Below, in pieces: positions 23,761 through 34,852 of a stretch of 64,000 nucleotides of DNA; position 1 is the stretch's first letter; each line of letters opens with the position of its first letter. The DNA is from Capniomyces stellatus (taxonomy: Eukaryota; Kickxellomycota; Harpellomycetes; Harpellales; Legeriomycetaceae). The translations under genes were made by a program, and so were the position numbers. Where the stretch lies: the NCBI GenBank assembly GCA_001661515.1, contig LUVW01000003.1:186001-250000 (forward strand). The letters are read 5' to 3'. The notes under the pieces were generated by a model. It worked only from the letters and a program-made list of their open reading frames with translations. It had not been told where the DNA came from and did no database searches.

Positions 23761-24105
23761 ATGCAGTTAAAAGTAAAAATTCCACCAAAACCACCAAAAC
23801 CATCAAACTCCGTAGCGAAAAGCGTCAAAAGCATCGAGGCGGCATCTCTGGTAGGACAGATAGCTATTGCGGTACTGTCAACGGTTTACATCCTTGGGCT
23901 ATTTGCGTTATTCTATGGAATTGTTGTGAGTCTGTTTTTTGTGACCTTTCTTGATGCCAAAGGAGTTCTGTACTTGATAAAGAAACTGTGGATATCAGGT
24001 ACAATAGGATGTCTGTTTTCAAACTATACCATCAACTACACGTTTAAAGGGTATGTATTTTACCCCAGCAACAAGAGAAAGTATAAACTGCGGTTCAGTC
24101 AGTAA
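23761..24105 (+). CDS. Small putative membrane protein, unknown
   Basis: A 114-codon frame with an ATG start. The N-terminus is basic and Pro-rich (KIPPKPPKPS). Two hydrophobic spans follow (about residues 29-60, LVGQIAIAVLSTVYILGLF onward, and about 78-95), then a basic tail (KRKYKLRF). The first span is long enough for one or two passes. I recognise no family. Ten-odd codons of composition unlike the AT-rich surroundings and the clean hydropathy pattern favour a real gene, but it may have further exons or be spurious. It lies head-on to the kinase gene's 3' end. Confidence 0.5.
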   Translation: MQLKVKIPPKPPKPSNSVAKSVKSIEAASLVGQIAIAVLSTVYILGLFALFYGIVVSLFFVTFLDAKGVLYLIKKLWISGTIGCLFSNYTINYTFKGYVFYPSNKRKYKLRFSQ

Positions 24106-24586
24106 ACTCAACATGCTGTAGCAAAAAGCAAACTAACAAGGCTTCAGTTTGAGTAAACGGAAACCTAGCTCAAAAAACCAAAACCAAAACCAAAACCAAA
24201 AAAAGATGTCGACTATAAAAGACAATATAGATTGAATGCAAGTGGTGTCGACTAAAAGTAATGTTATTGTTTGATACTCTGGAGTATGAGGTATGTGTGT
24301 TTACCAAGCATTATTAACTGGTGAGAGCTATACCGTAAAGTTGTTCAACTATCAAGTATTATCAACAAACTAAAAGTAATTTTTTGAATAAACTTCTGGT
24401 TTATAGCTGGCATTTCAACCAAGTAGAACTAAGCATTTTGCACAGACATACAACTACAACACGTGTTGGTATATAAACGCATCAAGACCATGGCCGCCAG
24501 AGGAGACTTTGTGTGTATGTGTGTAACAAAAACAAGACTTGTTTTAATTTACAGGATTTGATTAAGCATAAAGCAATTAGAATAAA
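24106..24586. other. Intergenic between convergent genes
   Basis: AT-rich, with an ACCAAA hexamer run at about 24173-24200. Nothing else seen. Confidence 0.7.
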
Positions 24587-26240
24587 TCAATTGAAGATCA
24601 CAAAATCAGTCGACTTTGGGCGGTTTTTAATAATAAACTTAGAGTTCAAATCGTCATTTTGCTGAATTCTTAAAAAGGCATGATCAAGATCAGATTCTAT
24701 ATTTATCGTCAGTTCATTCAAAGGAAAACGGTTAGTTGCCAAGAACGCAACTTTTTCAAATCGAGACCCAAAACAGATTGACATCGTAGCAAAAACAAAC
24801 CTACCTAGGCCCGTGGAGACATGGCGTTCAGCCAGTCTTTTTTTCAGCAGCACGGAATCTTTAGGATCGATCAGAATGGTGACATTCCATACACCAAGCA
24901 AGTCTGACCACGGTGTAATATTGTCAATGCAAGTGTACAGGCCCTCTACTATAACAATTTTGTGGCTAAAAGAATCAAGAAAAAAAATGGAGAAAAGAAA
25001 TGAGTGTCAGACAAGGTGTTAGAATGTGCGGCGTGACAGTAGTCCCAAATCCAAATGGCTGCAAGCAGAGAGAGATATGTAAAATGACTAAAAAAATAAA
25101 GTGCAATCAAATATTACTCGGGTAGTATAAGTATAGAATCTGGCTCAGGGTCGCCGATGGAATGGTCAAACATTGGGGCTGAGATAGTAGAGCCCAGTTT
25201 TAATCGGCTAGCATTTTTTACAAATTCGACAAACCCTAATGTATATATTTACAATTTATCAAAAAGATTAAACAATTCAAGTCAGGGAAAATAAACCAAA
25301 TGTATAAAAGTATAGATATATATATAATGGTTGTCTACCATCACCATCGAATGTCCAATGGGAGCCACGACGTTTGTGCGCTTCTTTGGGATTCTACAGA
25401 TGTACAGTATAGTAACCGAGTTTAATGGGTTTTAAAACTGTCAGGTAGAAGTTATTGGATTTTAAAGTTAGAATAAGACGAGAAGCCCGGCAAGGCTGGT
25501 GAAATGGGTACAAAGCAAATTGCCTAAAGCAAGCAAGAGAGGGACTGAGGATAAAGTATCGGTTTGTAGGATAGCATGACGGTTGCTTACAGGCAGATTG
25601 TCGAGTTGTGATTTTGTTAGGTGGAACCCATCCATTGGCAAACAAACACAGCCTAAAATCGAGTAGTATGCTGCTATTAATACGAATGGCGAATGCCAAA
25701 ACAAGCAAACAAAAATAATTCAATAGCGGCACTTTTTCAGAGAACTGGGATTTTGACGTTACAGTTGGTTTTCGCTAGAGAGTTTATCAGTTCGACTAGC
25801 TGACCGGATATTCGGGATTTCCCTGAACCAGCAACGCCTTAAAAAGTAGCAAATGCACACCAAATAAAACAACGGAAATAAAAAAAATGAAAAAATAACA
25901 ACGTAACTTGTAAGAAACAAGCATCAAAAGTAGGTCGATTTCGTTAGTTCAAAAGCAAAAAAAGAGGATCCCAAAATAGCATACTCTTACCTGAAACCCC
26001 AACAAACAACCGCGTGTCATTACAGCCACTGATATGATAACAGTCAGACGGTGGAGTTTTTTTTGTTTTTTTTAAAAATGTTGTAGTTTTGTTCGTTTCT
26101 TGGTTTGTTTTGTTTTTGGATTGACATTAAAACAAAAGTGGAAGCAAAATAAAAAAAAGGAATTAGACTTACTTTGAAAAAGTTTCGAGTAGCAGCTGAG
26201 CAAGAGTACCCAAGTTTGTGTCGGAATCAAACGTTTTCAT
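24587..26240 (-). CDS. P-loop kinase of the uridine kinase/phosphoribulokinase superfamily (YFH7/YggC-like), eight exons
   Basis: Exons 26240-26173, 26028-25991, 25837-25763, 25652-25591, 25393-25339, 25235-25118, 24965-24805 and 24696-24587 total 687 nt (228 aa), with phases that fit at all seven junctions and GT/AG ends. The assembled protein carries the family signatures in order: Walker A FVGVSGVAGSGKS split by an intron, LPMDGFHLTKSQLDNLP, PKEAHKRRGSHWTFDGDG, APMFDHSIGDPEPDSI, HKIVIVEGLYTC, ILIDPKDSVLLKKRLAERH and QNDDLNSKFI. Yeast Yfh7 and bacterial YggC share PMDGFH, RRG..TFD, FDHa..DP and VEG. The length is close to the bacterial form and shorter than Yfh7. Expected chemistry is ATP-dependent phosphorylation of a small metabolite; the substrate is unknown. 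The exons are short for so small a protein and are invisible as long ORFs except the last two. Confidence 0.9.
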
Positions 26241-26671
26241 GCTTATTGAGCCAAAAAATAAAAAAAGAAGAAAAGGATCAGTTTATACTGTCCTGAGGAT
26301 TGTTGGGATGTTCTGTTTAATTCTGTTTAGTTTTCGAATGGTCTTTAAAATTGTGAAATTAAAAAGCGAAACTGGCTAGAACAAGAAAAAAAAAGGGGGG
26401 GGGGGGCAAGCAAGCAATAAACTGCGTTGGTGTTGTGTTTAAAATATTACGTTTGTTTGGCTAGCTAAAAATACTAGAAAAAGAGTAAAACCCGAAAAAT
26501 AATGAGATAGGAATAATAAATAAATAAAAGGCAGTGAAATTAAATAAGAAAAGAAAACAAGAAAGAAGAAAAAGAAAAACAGATTTGGTGGTTCTGGAAA
26601 AGAAAGTCCAAACAAGATAGCGTTAACTATAATTTTTTTTTAAAAAAAAAGAAAAAAAAAGCCAAGCTTTG
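26241..26671. other. Intergenic
   Basis: Purine-rich and AT-rich 430-bp spacer between the start of the kinase gene and the stop of CPA2 (both minus strand). It holds a G11 run at about 26397-26407. It is presumably the kinase promoter plus the CPA2 3' region. Confidence 0.65.
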
Positions 26672-29600
26672 TTACTTTCTACCATCAAGATACTCTCTCC
26701 AGCTCTTTACTGGCAAAGGAGTTGGCGAGTTGATCATATCAGCAGGTAAATTAGCGAGGCAATCGATAAGCAAGCTGGCGCATCGTTGGTCATTGACCAG
26801 TGGTACGTCAAAGTCAACGGCCATTCTTCTCATGGCATAGCCGGTGTTGCTCTTGGACATTGGCTTGTGCTTGGCCAAGTTGAAGACGATGCCTAGGTTT
26901 GACGATTTGGCAACGGGGAACAAGGACTTTTTGTCGTTGTAGGGATACTGAACCATGGTAGAGTTTCCAGGGCCAACAAAGTTTTGGACAATTGAGTGAG
27001 ACTCTTTGTTGTCGGTTATGACTTTGTAGCCAGCATTAGCAAAGAATTTAGAGATTTTCTCAACAATGCTCAAGTCAGTCAGGTCGTCAAAGCCAATCAG
27101 GACAGACGAGTTCTTCTTGGGCAATCGGAAGCCAATTGTGGACAGCAGACCAAGCAGGTATGCCTCCTCGACGGTATGGCCTAAACACGCAACCTCACCG
27201 GTACTTGCCATCTCGACACCCAAGAATGGATCAGCGCCAGCCAACCGGGTCCAGCTGAACTGGGGAACCTTTGTTGCTACGTAGCCCCAATCCTTTGATG
27301 ACTTCATCAAGTCGACAGGCTCAGGGACATCCTGGTTGATCATGGACTTGGTTGCGACCTCGATAAAGTTGACATTTGTTGCTTTTGAAACAAACGGCAG
27401 CGACCGGGAAGCTCGCAGGTTGCACTCGATAACCTTGAGTAGCGGCTCGGCGTTTTCCTGGGGCTGCAGAATAATCTGCATGTTAAATGGCCCTGAGATT
27501 TCAAATGCGGAGGCGACCTTGTTTCCTATTTCCTTGATTCTCTCCATTACGTTTTCTGAAACCGTAACTGGTGGCAGAACCAATGTTGCATCCCCAGAGT
27601 GGACACCAGCATCCTCGACGTGCTCACTGATGGCGTGAACCAGCATTTTTCCGTTGTGGGCAACCGCATCGATGTCCAGCTCACGGGCGTTGAGAATAAA
27701 CTTGGTCATGACAACAGGGTGCAATGGCGAAACCGAAGCAGCCAGAGCCAAGAATCTGTGCAGAGTTTGTGCGTCATAAGCCACATTCATAGCTGCACCA
27801 CTCAGCACGTACGATGGTCTAACCAACACTGGGTACCCGACTTGCCCTGCAAACTCCATCGCCTCGTCATAGCTTCTCAGCTCCTTCCAAGCCGGCTGGT
27901 CAACACCGATTTTGTCAAGAATTGTTGAAAATCTGTGTCGGTCTTCTGCAGCGTCAATCATTTCGGGGCTGGTTCCAACAACCTTCACGTTGTCTTGATG
28001 CAGTTTCAGTGCAATGTTCTGTGGCAGCTGTCCCCCAACACTAACAAGTGCGCCTGATGCGTTCTCCAGCTCGTAGATATCCTTGACTCTTTCAAGCGAC
28101 AGTTCGTCAAAGTACAACCGATCGCATTCATCGAAATCTGTGCTTACTGTCTCTGGGTTGTAGTTCACCATGATTGTCTTGTGGCCCAGCTTGCGCAGTG
28201 TTCTGGCCGCCGATACTCCACACCAATCAAACTCAACCGACGAACCAATTCTGTACACCCCTGACCCAAGTACCATGTACCCCTTGTCTTCAAAAGTTAC
28301 GTCGTTGGTCGATGCGTTGTACGTTGTGTACAGATAGTTTGTTGGTGCTGGGAACTCTCCAGCCAAGGTATCGATTCTCTTGACAAATGGCTTGATTCCC
28401 ATCTCCAGCCTTCTCTTTCGAACTTGGTCCTCCGTGTAGCTAACCTCTGCACCATCCCCGCCGTCAGCTGAGGTTTTGGAGAGAAGCTTTGATATCTGCA
28501 CATCCGAAAATCCGTCTCTTTTGGCAACCTCCATAAGCGTGGCTGAGATGGTGTCCAGGTTGGTGTTTTGGTCTCCCAACGCATTGTGTGTTTTAAGAAT
28601 CTTCTCCAGCTTTTGCAGGAACCAGTTGTCAATCGCGGTCAACCGGTGAATACGTTCAATGCTGTACCCCCTATCAATCATAGCATGGGCAATGTAAAAC
28701 AGCCGTCTGTCTGTTGCGTTTTGCAACTCATAGTCCAGCTCTGCCTCTGAGGCTGGCTTGCAGTCATTTAAGGAGTCAAACCCAACAAACGATGGGTCAA
28801 CTTGCCTAATCGCCTTTTGCAGACTCTCTTCAAACGTCCTGCCAATCGCCATTACCTCCCCAACACTCTTCATGCTGCTTCCAATCAGCCTTGACACGTG
28901 GTTGAACTTTGACAAGTCCCAACGCGGAATCTTTGTCACAATGTAGTCCAAACTTGGCTCAAAACACGCCGTGGTTGTTGTGGTTACACTGTTCTGCAGC
29001 TCGGGAAGCGTCCATCCCAGCGCTATTTTGGCCGCTACAAACGCCAGTGGGTATCCAGTAGCTTTGCTCGCAAGCGCCGACGATCTTGACAACCGCGCGT
29101 TCATCTCAATTACGCAGTACTCCATCGACTTTGGATTCAGTGCGTACTGGACATTGCATTCTCCAACAACCCCCATGTGTCGCACTATTTTTATTGCTGC
29201 TGTTCTGAGCATGTGGTACTCTGCATCAGTAAGCGTCTGACTAGGTGCAACCACAATCGAATCTCCAGTGTGAACTCCCAATGGATCAAAGTTCTCCATA
29301 TTGCACACTGTCACGCAGTTGTCGGCTGCATCTCTAACCACCTCGTACTCAATTTCTTTCCATCCCTTCATCGATTTTTCAACCAGAATCTGTGGCGATA
29401 GCGACAAACTCTGATTACTTAGCTGTCTCAACTCCTGCTCAGTTTCTGCAAACCCTGATCCCAGCCCTCCTAAAGCATACGCTGATCGCACAATCACCGG
29501 ATACCCAATCTCTCTCGCAGCCTTTAGTGCATCTTCGACCGTGTTCACTGCTGTGGACACTGCTACCGGAATGTCAATCGACTTTAATGCCTGCGCAAAC

Positions 29601-30355
29601 AAGTCACGATCCTCGCTCAGCTCCAGTGTTCTGATCGATGTTCCCAGAACTTTGACATTATACTTGCTAAACACTCCCATCTTCTCCAACTGCACTCCAC
29701 AATTCAACGCCGTCTGTCCACCAAATGCCAGCATTATTCCGTCTGGTCTTTCCTTTTCAATCACCTTTTCTAAATACGACGCTGTTACTGGAACAAAGTA
29801 CACCGAATCCGCCAACTCGTGCGAGGTTTGCACTGTTGCAATATTTGGGTTCACAAGTATGGTCTCTATCTTTGACTGCTTCAGCGCCTTGATCGCCTGA
29901 CTCCCAGAGTAATCAAATTCTCCAGCTTGTCCAATCGTCAAACCACCACTCCCAACAATCAGCACTTTCTTCACATCCACTTTATTTATTGGATCTCCAA
30001 CTATCTCTGTGTCAATTCCTGCCTCCTTAACCGTGCTTGCTGTATAATGCACAGCTGCCCCGCTAAATCCACGTCTACCTACATAGATACTACTTGGATT
30101 TGTTTTGGCTTTGCTCGATTTAATTGGCGATTCCCAACTGTTTTGTACAGATCGACTATATGTTTTGCTCTTGTTTACTTTGCTGACAAAAGTATGGAAT
30201 GAGCTGGTTGCATTCTTGTTACTCTCACCTCGCGCATTTCCTAGATTTTGCGCATTCAGTCTCTGAACACACGATTGCACACCGATAACATTTTGTTTGA
30301 TCGATTGTCTGCTCGATACTCGAAGCAAACTTGCCTTGCTTATTGTAGAGTACAT
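26672..30355 (-). CDS. CPA2: Carbamoyl-phosphate synthase, arginine-specific, large chain (mitochondrial)
   Basis: A single intronless frame of 1227 aa starting at ATG 30355. The large subunit makes carbamoyl phosphate from ammonia supplied by the small (glutaminase) chain, bicarbonate and two ATP. The first ~115 residues are rich in Ser, Arg and Lys and nearly free of acids, a typical mitochondrial presequence. The duplicated synthetase halves begin at VLIVGSGGLTIGQAGEFDYS and VLGSGVYRIGSSVEFDWCG, each followed by an ATP-grasp domain; a C-terminal MGS-like regulatory domain ends the protein. No glutaminase or aspartate transcarbamylase part is fused, so this is the arginine-pathway enzyme and not the URA2/CAD pyrimidine enzyme. 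A presequence of this length argues for mitochondrial import; S. cerevisiae Cpa2 is cytosolic. Confidence 0.97.
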   Translation of the reverse strand: MYSTISKASLLRVSSRQSIKQNVIGVQSCVQRLNAQNLGNARGESNKNATSSFHTFVSKVNKSKTYSRSVQNSWESPIKSSKAKTNPSSIYVGRRGFSGAAVHYTASTVKEAGIDTEIVGDPINKVDVKKVLIVGSGGLTIGQAGEFDYSGSQAIKALKQSKIETILVNPNIATVQTSHELADSVYFVPVTASYLEKVIEKERPDGIMLAFGGQTALNCGVQLEKMGVFSKYNVKVLGTSIRTLELSEDRDLFAQALKSIDIPVAVSTAVNTVEDALKAAREIGYPVIVRSAYALGGLGSGFAETEQELRQLSNQSLSLSPQILVEKSMKGWKEIEYEVVRDAADNCVTVCNMENFDPLGVHTGDSIVVAPSQTLTDAEYHMLRTAAIKIVRHMGVVGECNVQYALNPKSMEYCVIEMNARLSRSSALASKATGYPLAFVAAKIALGWTLPELQNSVTTTTTACFEPSLDYIVTKIPRWDLSKFNHVSRLIGSSMKSVGEVMAIGRTFEESLQKAIRQVDPSFVGFDSLNDCKPASEAELDYELQNATDRRLFYIAHAMIDRGYSIERIHRLTAIDNWFLQKLEKILKTHNALGDQNTNLDTISATLMEVAKRDGFSDVQISKLLSKTSADGGDGAEVSYTEDQVRKRRLEMGIKPFVKRIDTLAGEFPAPTNYLYTTYNASTNDVTFEDKGYMVLGSGVYRIGSSVEFDWCGVSAARTLRKLGHKTIMVNYNPETVSTDFDECDRLYFDELSLERVKDIYELENASGALVSVGGQLPQNIALKLHQDNVKVVGTSPEMIDAAEDRHRFSTILDKIGVDQPAWKELRSYDEAMEFAGQVGYPVLVRPSYVLSGAAMNVAYDAQTLHRFLALAASVSPLHPVVMTKFILNARELDIDAVAHNGKMLVHAISEHVEDAGVHSGDATLVLPPVTVSENVMERIKEIGNKVASAFEISGPFNMQIILQPQENAEPLLKVIECNLRASRSLPFVSKATNVNFIEVATKSMINQDVPEPVDLMKSSKDWGYVATKVPQFSWTRLAGADPFLGVEMASTGEVACLGHTVEEAYLLGLLSTIGFRLPKKNSSVLIGFDDLTDLSIVEKISKFFANAGYKVITDNKESHSIVQNFVGPGNSTMVQYPYNDKKSLFPVAKSSNLGIVFNLAKHKPMSKSNTGYAMRRMAVDFDVPLVNDQRCASLLIDCLANLPADMINSPTPLPVKSWREYLDGRK

Positions 30356-31492
30356 TATAGCTTCTTTATTGGTACTTTTACGGCTACCTTTTCTTTAAAC
30401 TAGTAATTGTATTTTTATTTTATTTTTGTGAATGTTTGTTCCTACTGCAAACTAAAACCAGTAATCTAATTACCACCTCACTTTTTTTTTTATTGAAATA
30501 CTACCTCACTTTTTTATTATTTCTTTTTCCTTTCTTTATTGCCTTTTTATTTTATTGTTCTACTTTTACTTTATTTCTTGTTTTCAACATAACCTTAACT
30601 TTGTTCCTTTTGAATCTAAATCTAAATAATTTTTATTTCATTTTTTTTTATTGACAAAATTGACATTGATCTTTTACTTTTTTTTTTGTATGAAAAAAAA
30701 ACCCTGAATAAAAATCAAATTCTGGATTCCACACATTTGTTTTTTTTTCACTAACAATAAAAATAAAAATAAACTCGTAATAACAACAGCACCTTTCAGA
30801 AAAAAGAGTATTTCAAAAGTCTCGTTCTAATATTTCATTGGGTAGCGGTTTGATTTTTGGTTGACCAAATCTTGCTGATTAAAAATGTTTTAGTCAATTG
30901 AATCGTCTGAACCTGGTTTATCTAATTTGAAATCTGCCTTCCTATTCTGTTGATTTTTTCAACTACAAATATAGCTTTATCGCGTTATCTGTTAATTAAC
31001 TTTAGCCCTGTCAGATTATCCAGATCTTTATAATGACTCTTTTCAAACAAAAATTTGTAAACATGCTGTCATAACCTTCAGCCTTTATCTTGCTTTTTTT
31101 TTTCTTTCAAACATTTTCCAACCAAACCGTTATTGCTTTTTACCGCCTTTTATTTGAAAAAGGATATCAGGCAGCCAAATTGGTAATTGCTCAGATAAAA
31201 ACGAAAACTTTTTCAAGTTCGATTTACTGAAATGACATGCAATAAATCTTTAAACATTGCTGACTACTGATCAGATCAAAAGCAAAAAAAAAAAATAACA
31301 GTAATAGTAATGGTAATAGTAATAGTAATTATAACTGTTAGTGGTTTGACGCCAATAACGAGCCGCACTAGCAAGTCACTTGATGAAAAATCGTTTTACC
31401 GTGACCATTACACGGACTTTATAAGAATAAATTTGGCCAAGCCGGCTTGTATTTACAGCTAAAACTTGTAACTAAAACAACTAGCTCACATT
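30356..31492. other. Intergenic, 1.1 kb
   Basis: T-rich promoter side of CPA2, then AT-rich sequence with a GTAATA trinucleotide-type repeat at about 31298-31330. No gene was seen. Confidence 0.65.
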
Positions 31493-34400
31493 CTATTTTT
31501 TAAACTGGGCTTTTGGAAATAGCCGAGGTGTGGATGGAGTGACTAGCTTCGGAATACCACCATCGCCAAACTTCCCTCCCCCAGCTTGACTGGTTGGATT
31601 CAGAAAGCCTCGGTATGAGCGTGAGCCATATCTATTCAGTAGTCCAACTGACCGTGTAATTCTAGGTGTGTAAACTGGCATTTGGGATGGGCTGCCAGAG
31701 CTCGAAACTACTGAAGAACGCTGCAAATCCACTCCCTTGCCAATGTCTGAACTTTCGCCAATGTGGAACCTCTGTCTAGTCGGGGTGGAAAATCCTTGCG
31801 TGCCATAGCCATCACATCCAAAACTGCCAGACCTCAACTTTCCCAAGGCCCCCGGCTCCTCGCTACCCATCACAGACGCCCTAAACTCGCCAACCCTTGC
31901 GTTCAGTGCAGCCCTGGGCTCAGTCATAGACACTCTATCAGTGTGCCTTGATCTTTTTTGGCTAGACGCCTCCGGGTAATAGAATCCGCTATTCCCGTGC
32001 TTCCTATCTGGAAGTGGAGTTACTGCCCCAAGTGGGCTATTGAAATGACTGCTTCCTCTAGCACTTTTTGCACCCAAATCTCTGATATATCGTTCCATTT
32101 TCTGCACTTTTAGCATCAAGTCCGAGTTCTGTGCACTCAGCTTGGAATTCTCGGACCTCAAGTCGTCATTTTCAACCACCATTAGCTCAAAAGTATCCTT
32201 GTAATCGTCACATTCTGCCTTCAAGTGCTGTATCTTTGTGTTGGCCTCAGCCAAAACCGCTTTGGAGTTAGAGTACGAGTTGCGCATAAACTCAAGCTCC
32301 GAGTTCACTACCTGCATGTCAATTCCACAAGAGCTGCTATTTCCATTTGGTCCACAAATGCTGTCGTTCTTGGTCGTTTCAGTAACTCTCTCGCCTCTAG
32401 ACGCACTCTCCGGTGGTTGGCAAGGTGTTATTTCGGACACCTCAACAAAAAGATTGTACCTTCCAACTAAATCCGCATAGTCTGAAATTGCATACCCCTT
32501 ACTGCTTATGATACGGGTTGCTGATTCCAAATCGGAAATCAACCTTTCCACCTTTCCCGCCACTTGGTCTATCGAGATGACTATCTCATTGGTTTGTGGT
32601 GTGCTAAGCCGCTCTGAGAACAAAAAGTTGTGAACAGGCCCAGTGCCATGCTCAGTGTCATGCTTAGTGCTATGCCCAATATCAGTATGCATGGCCATTG
32701 AACTTGATTCAACCCCTATAGAGTGCGACGATTTTTTGCTATTATGGCTGCCCCCTAAACAGCCTGGTTGTGGCAATACCCCTTCGTCCACCAACACATC
32801 TGTTACAGCACCGCTTTCGGCTGCAAATTTTTCGCTTGCAGACTCCACGTTTTCAACACGAACCTCTCCAGGCCTAATTTCTAGCTTGTTTGACTGGGTA
32901 AAGTCTACTAGCAAAACCTCGTGTCCACCAGGCTTGTCATCTTCTATGCTAAAACTTGCAACTGGACGTTTATCCATAAATGCCTGAGGCTTAGACTCAT
33001 CATCAGTAACATCATAGCAAACGACGTTATCTCCTCCCTCCTTCCTGTCTCCACCACCACTATTTACATAAACCTCCTCCACCTCGCCATCATCGTCAAT
33101 TTCATCACTCTCAATTTCATCGTCATCGTCAATTTCATCATCTTCATCGTCAATCACATCATTGTCATCGTCGTCATTGTCATCATCACCCTCAACTTCA
33201 TCGTCATCGTTTTCAAGTTCATCTTCGATTTCATCACCATCTTCAATCCCATTAAACTCACCCTCCGCACCTTCACTTAGCTCGTCGTCAGTATAAATCT
33301 CCTCAACTCCCCGAACCTCTATTTTGTTTCGGTTTATCTCTAGATACTCTTCCTGTTTTCGTTTTTGGTCATCCATCTCATCGTAGCTATAATTAGATAC
33401 AAGCTCGTCCTCCGAGTCGTCATAGGAAACGTCACCATCAGTTGAAGATCCCAGCTCAATCACCTCGCTAGCATTTACACCTGCCTCTACATCGCTAGAT
33501 TCCTCTGTTGTATCTACTCCCTCCTCACCATCTGACCCCTCCTCACCATCTGACCCCTCCTCGCCATCTGACCCCTCCTCATTACCTGGCCCCTTCTCGC
33601 TACCTGGCCCTTCTTCGCTGTTTCTTTCATTGATCAAGTTATAGTTGTTTTTGCTGCTTGTAACATCACCAACCTGATCGTTATAAGCACCATTATGAGT
33701 CGTATAAGCTGTACCTACACTTTGGCCCAGCTCAAGCCCTGAAGCTTCATCAAAGCCGAAACCATATCCAAATTGAACGTCTGAGGCTTCGCCAAACTCG
33801 TTTCTCGCTCCTACTCCCATAGCGTTGTTCCTGCTAGCTTCTCTATTCTTTTCTATTTCAATAGCTTCTAGTACTGCGTGGGTCTGAGCCCAAGTTTGTT
33901 GATTTACACTCATATACATCAACCCGTTGCTCTGTGCCCCAACATCGTATAATCCCTCATCCTGGTGCTCGTAACTGTCATTAGACCCAACATCAACTGC
34001 CTCTTCGCCAGAGTACTCCCCCTCCGAATACTCATCCCCATATTCACTCTCACCCTCGCTATAAATATCAATTCCTTGCTCTTTTTCTAATATTTCCGCT
34101 GCTTCTCCTTTTGCTTCTATTCCTTCGTTTATCTCCGGCTCCAATGCACCAGCCTCGCGCTGCTCTAAATCGCAAATATCTATTTCTGGCGTATCTACAA
34201 ACCCGTCCATTGCGCTTTCTACTTTTGATTGTGTGCCATAACTTTTGCTATTCTCTACTTTGCTTAGATCCTGATTTACATTCCCAACTGAACCGCGTAC
34301 ATTATTTCTCTCGCTTTTTGTTAGCTCGAATTGTTCCAAGCCTCTAGTTTCAAACCCGTTGTTCATTTTTATTATATCTTCTACTATATAGTCAAGTTCT

Positions 34401-34852
34401 GCCCCTTTCTCGGAACTATCACCCACTGTTTGAACTTTCTTTAGATTCTCTTCACTTATAATTTCCGTTGCACCATTCCTTTCGCTTCCTCTCATCAAAA
34501 GCCCTGTTTTCGGATTTACGCCTTCATTTTCTAACTTGTAATTGTTTAATTTCTCATCCCCCGTTACTGCAGAATAAACCGACTCACTTATATGATTATC
34601 TTGCCCGGGCCTATCTTCTAAAAGTTATCAAAAGTTGACATTAGTAATCACATGATCAGCGCCGCTATATTTTTTGAAATTCAACCCATTTATTTATGTT
34701 GCCTAAAGCCATTCAATAAAATAAATTCAGTACAGCTTGTCCATCCAAATACCTTCTAAAGCGCTCTTGTAAAACCCCACGCGTTCCTCTAAGGAAATAT
34801 CCGTGTCTTTTATGCCACTTTGGATAATTTTGCCTTCTATTATCGATCCCAT
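31493..34852 (-). CDS. Acidic coiled-coil protein, unknown function
   Basis: Exons 34852-34753 and 34617-31493 join in phase 1 (intron 135 bp, GTATTT...TTTTAG), giving about 1074 aa. The short first exon starts MGSIIEGKIIQSGIKDTD. The main frame stays open upstream of its first ATG up to the acceptor, which is why I add the exon. The first half is strongly acidic (Glu, Asp, Gly, Ser), including SDGEEG repeats and a long Asp/Glu run. Around residues 790-900 a heptad-rich stretch (NTKIQHLKAE ... LMLKVQKMERYIRDL) predicts a coiled coil. The C-terminal ~150 residues are Ser, Arg and Pro rich, with several S/TP sites, resembling a phosphorylated tail. I do not recognise the family. A structural or scaffold role at the cytoskeleton or cell cortex is possible but unsupported. 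The first exon rests on splice signals and open frame only. Confidence 0.75.
33508..33600 (-). repeat. 18-bp minisatellite, SDGEEG coding
   Basis: Tandem near-identical units CTCCTCACCATCTGACCC (plus strand) encode repeated Ser-Asp-Gly-Glu-Glu-Gly, drifting to NEEGPGSEKGPG-like units, in the acidic protein. Confidence 0.85.

Noticed and set aside
25394..25570. Reading the segment containing SNNFYL as an exon of the kinase
   Set aside because: It runs into a stop and lacks RRG..TFD; the following piece at 25393-25339 has PKEAHKRRGSHWTFDGDG in phase with both neighbours, so this segment is intron.
32921..33280. 119-codon plus-strand Ile/Val/Asn-rich frame
   Set aside because: Complement of the Asp/Glu-rich region of the acidic protein.
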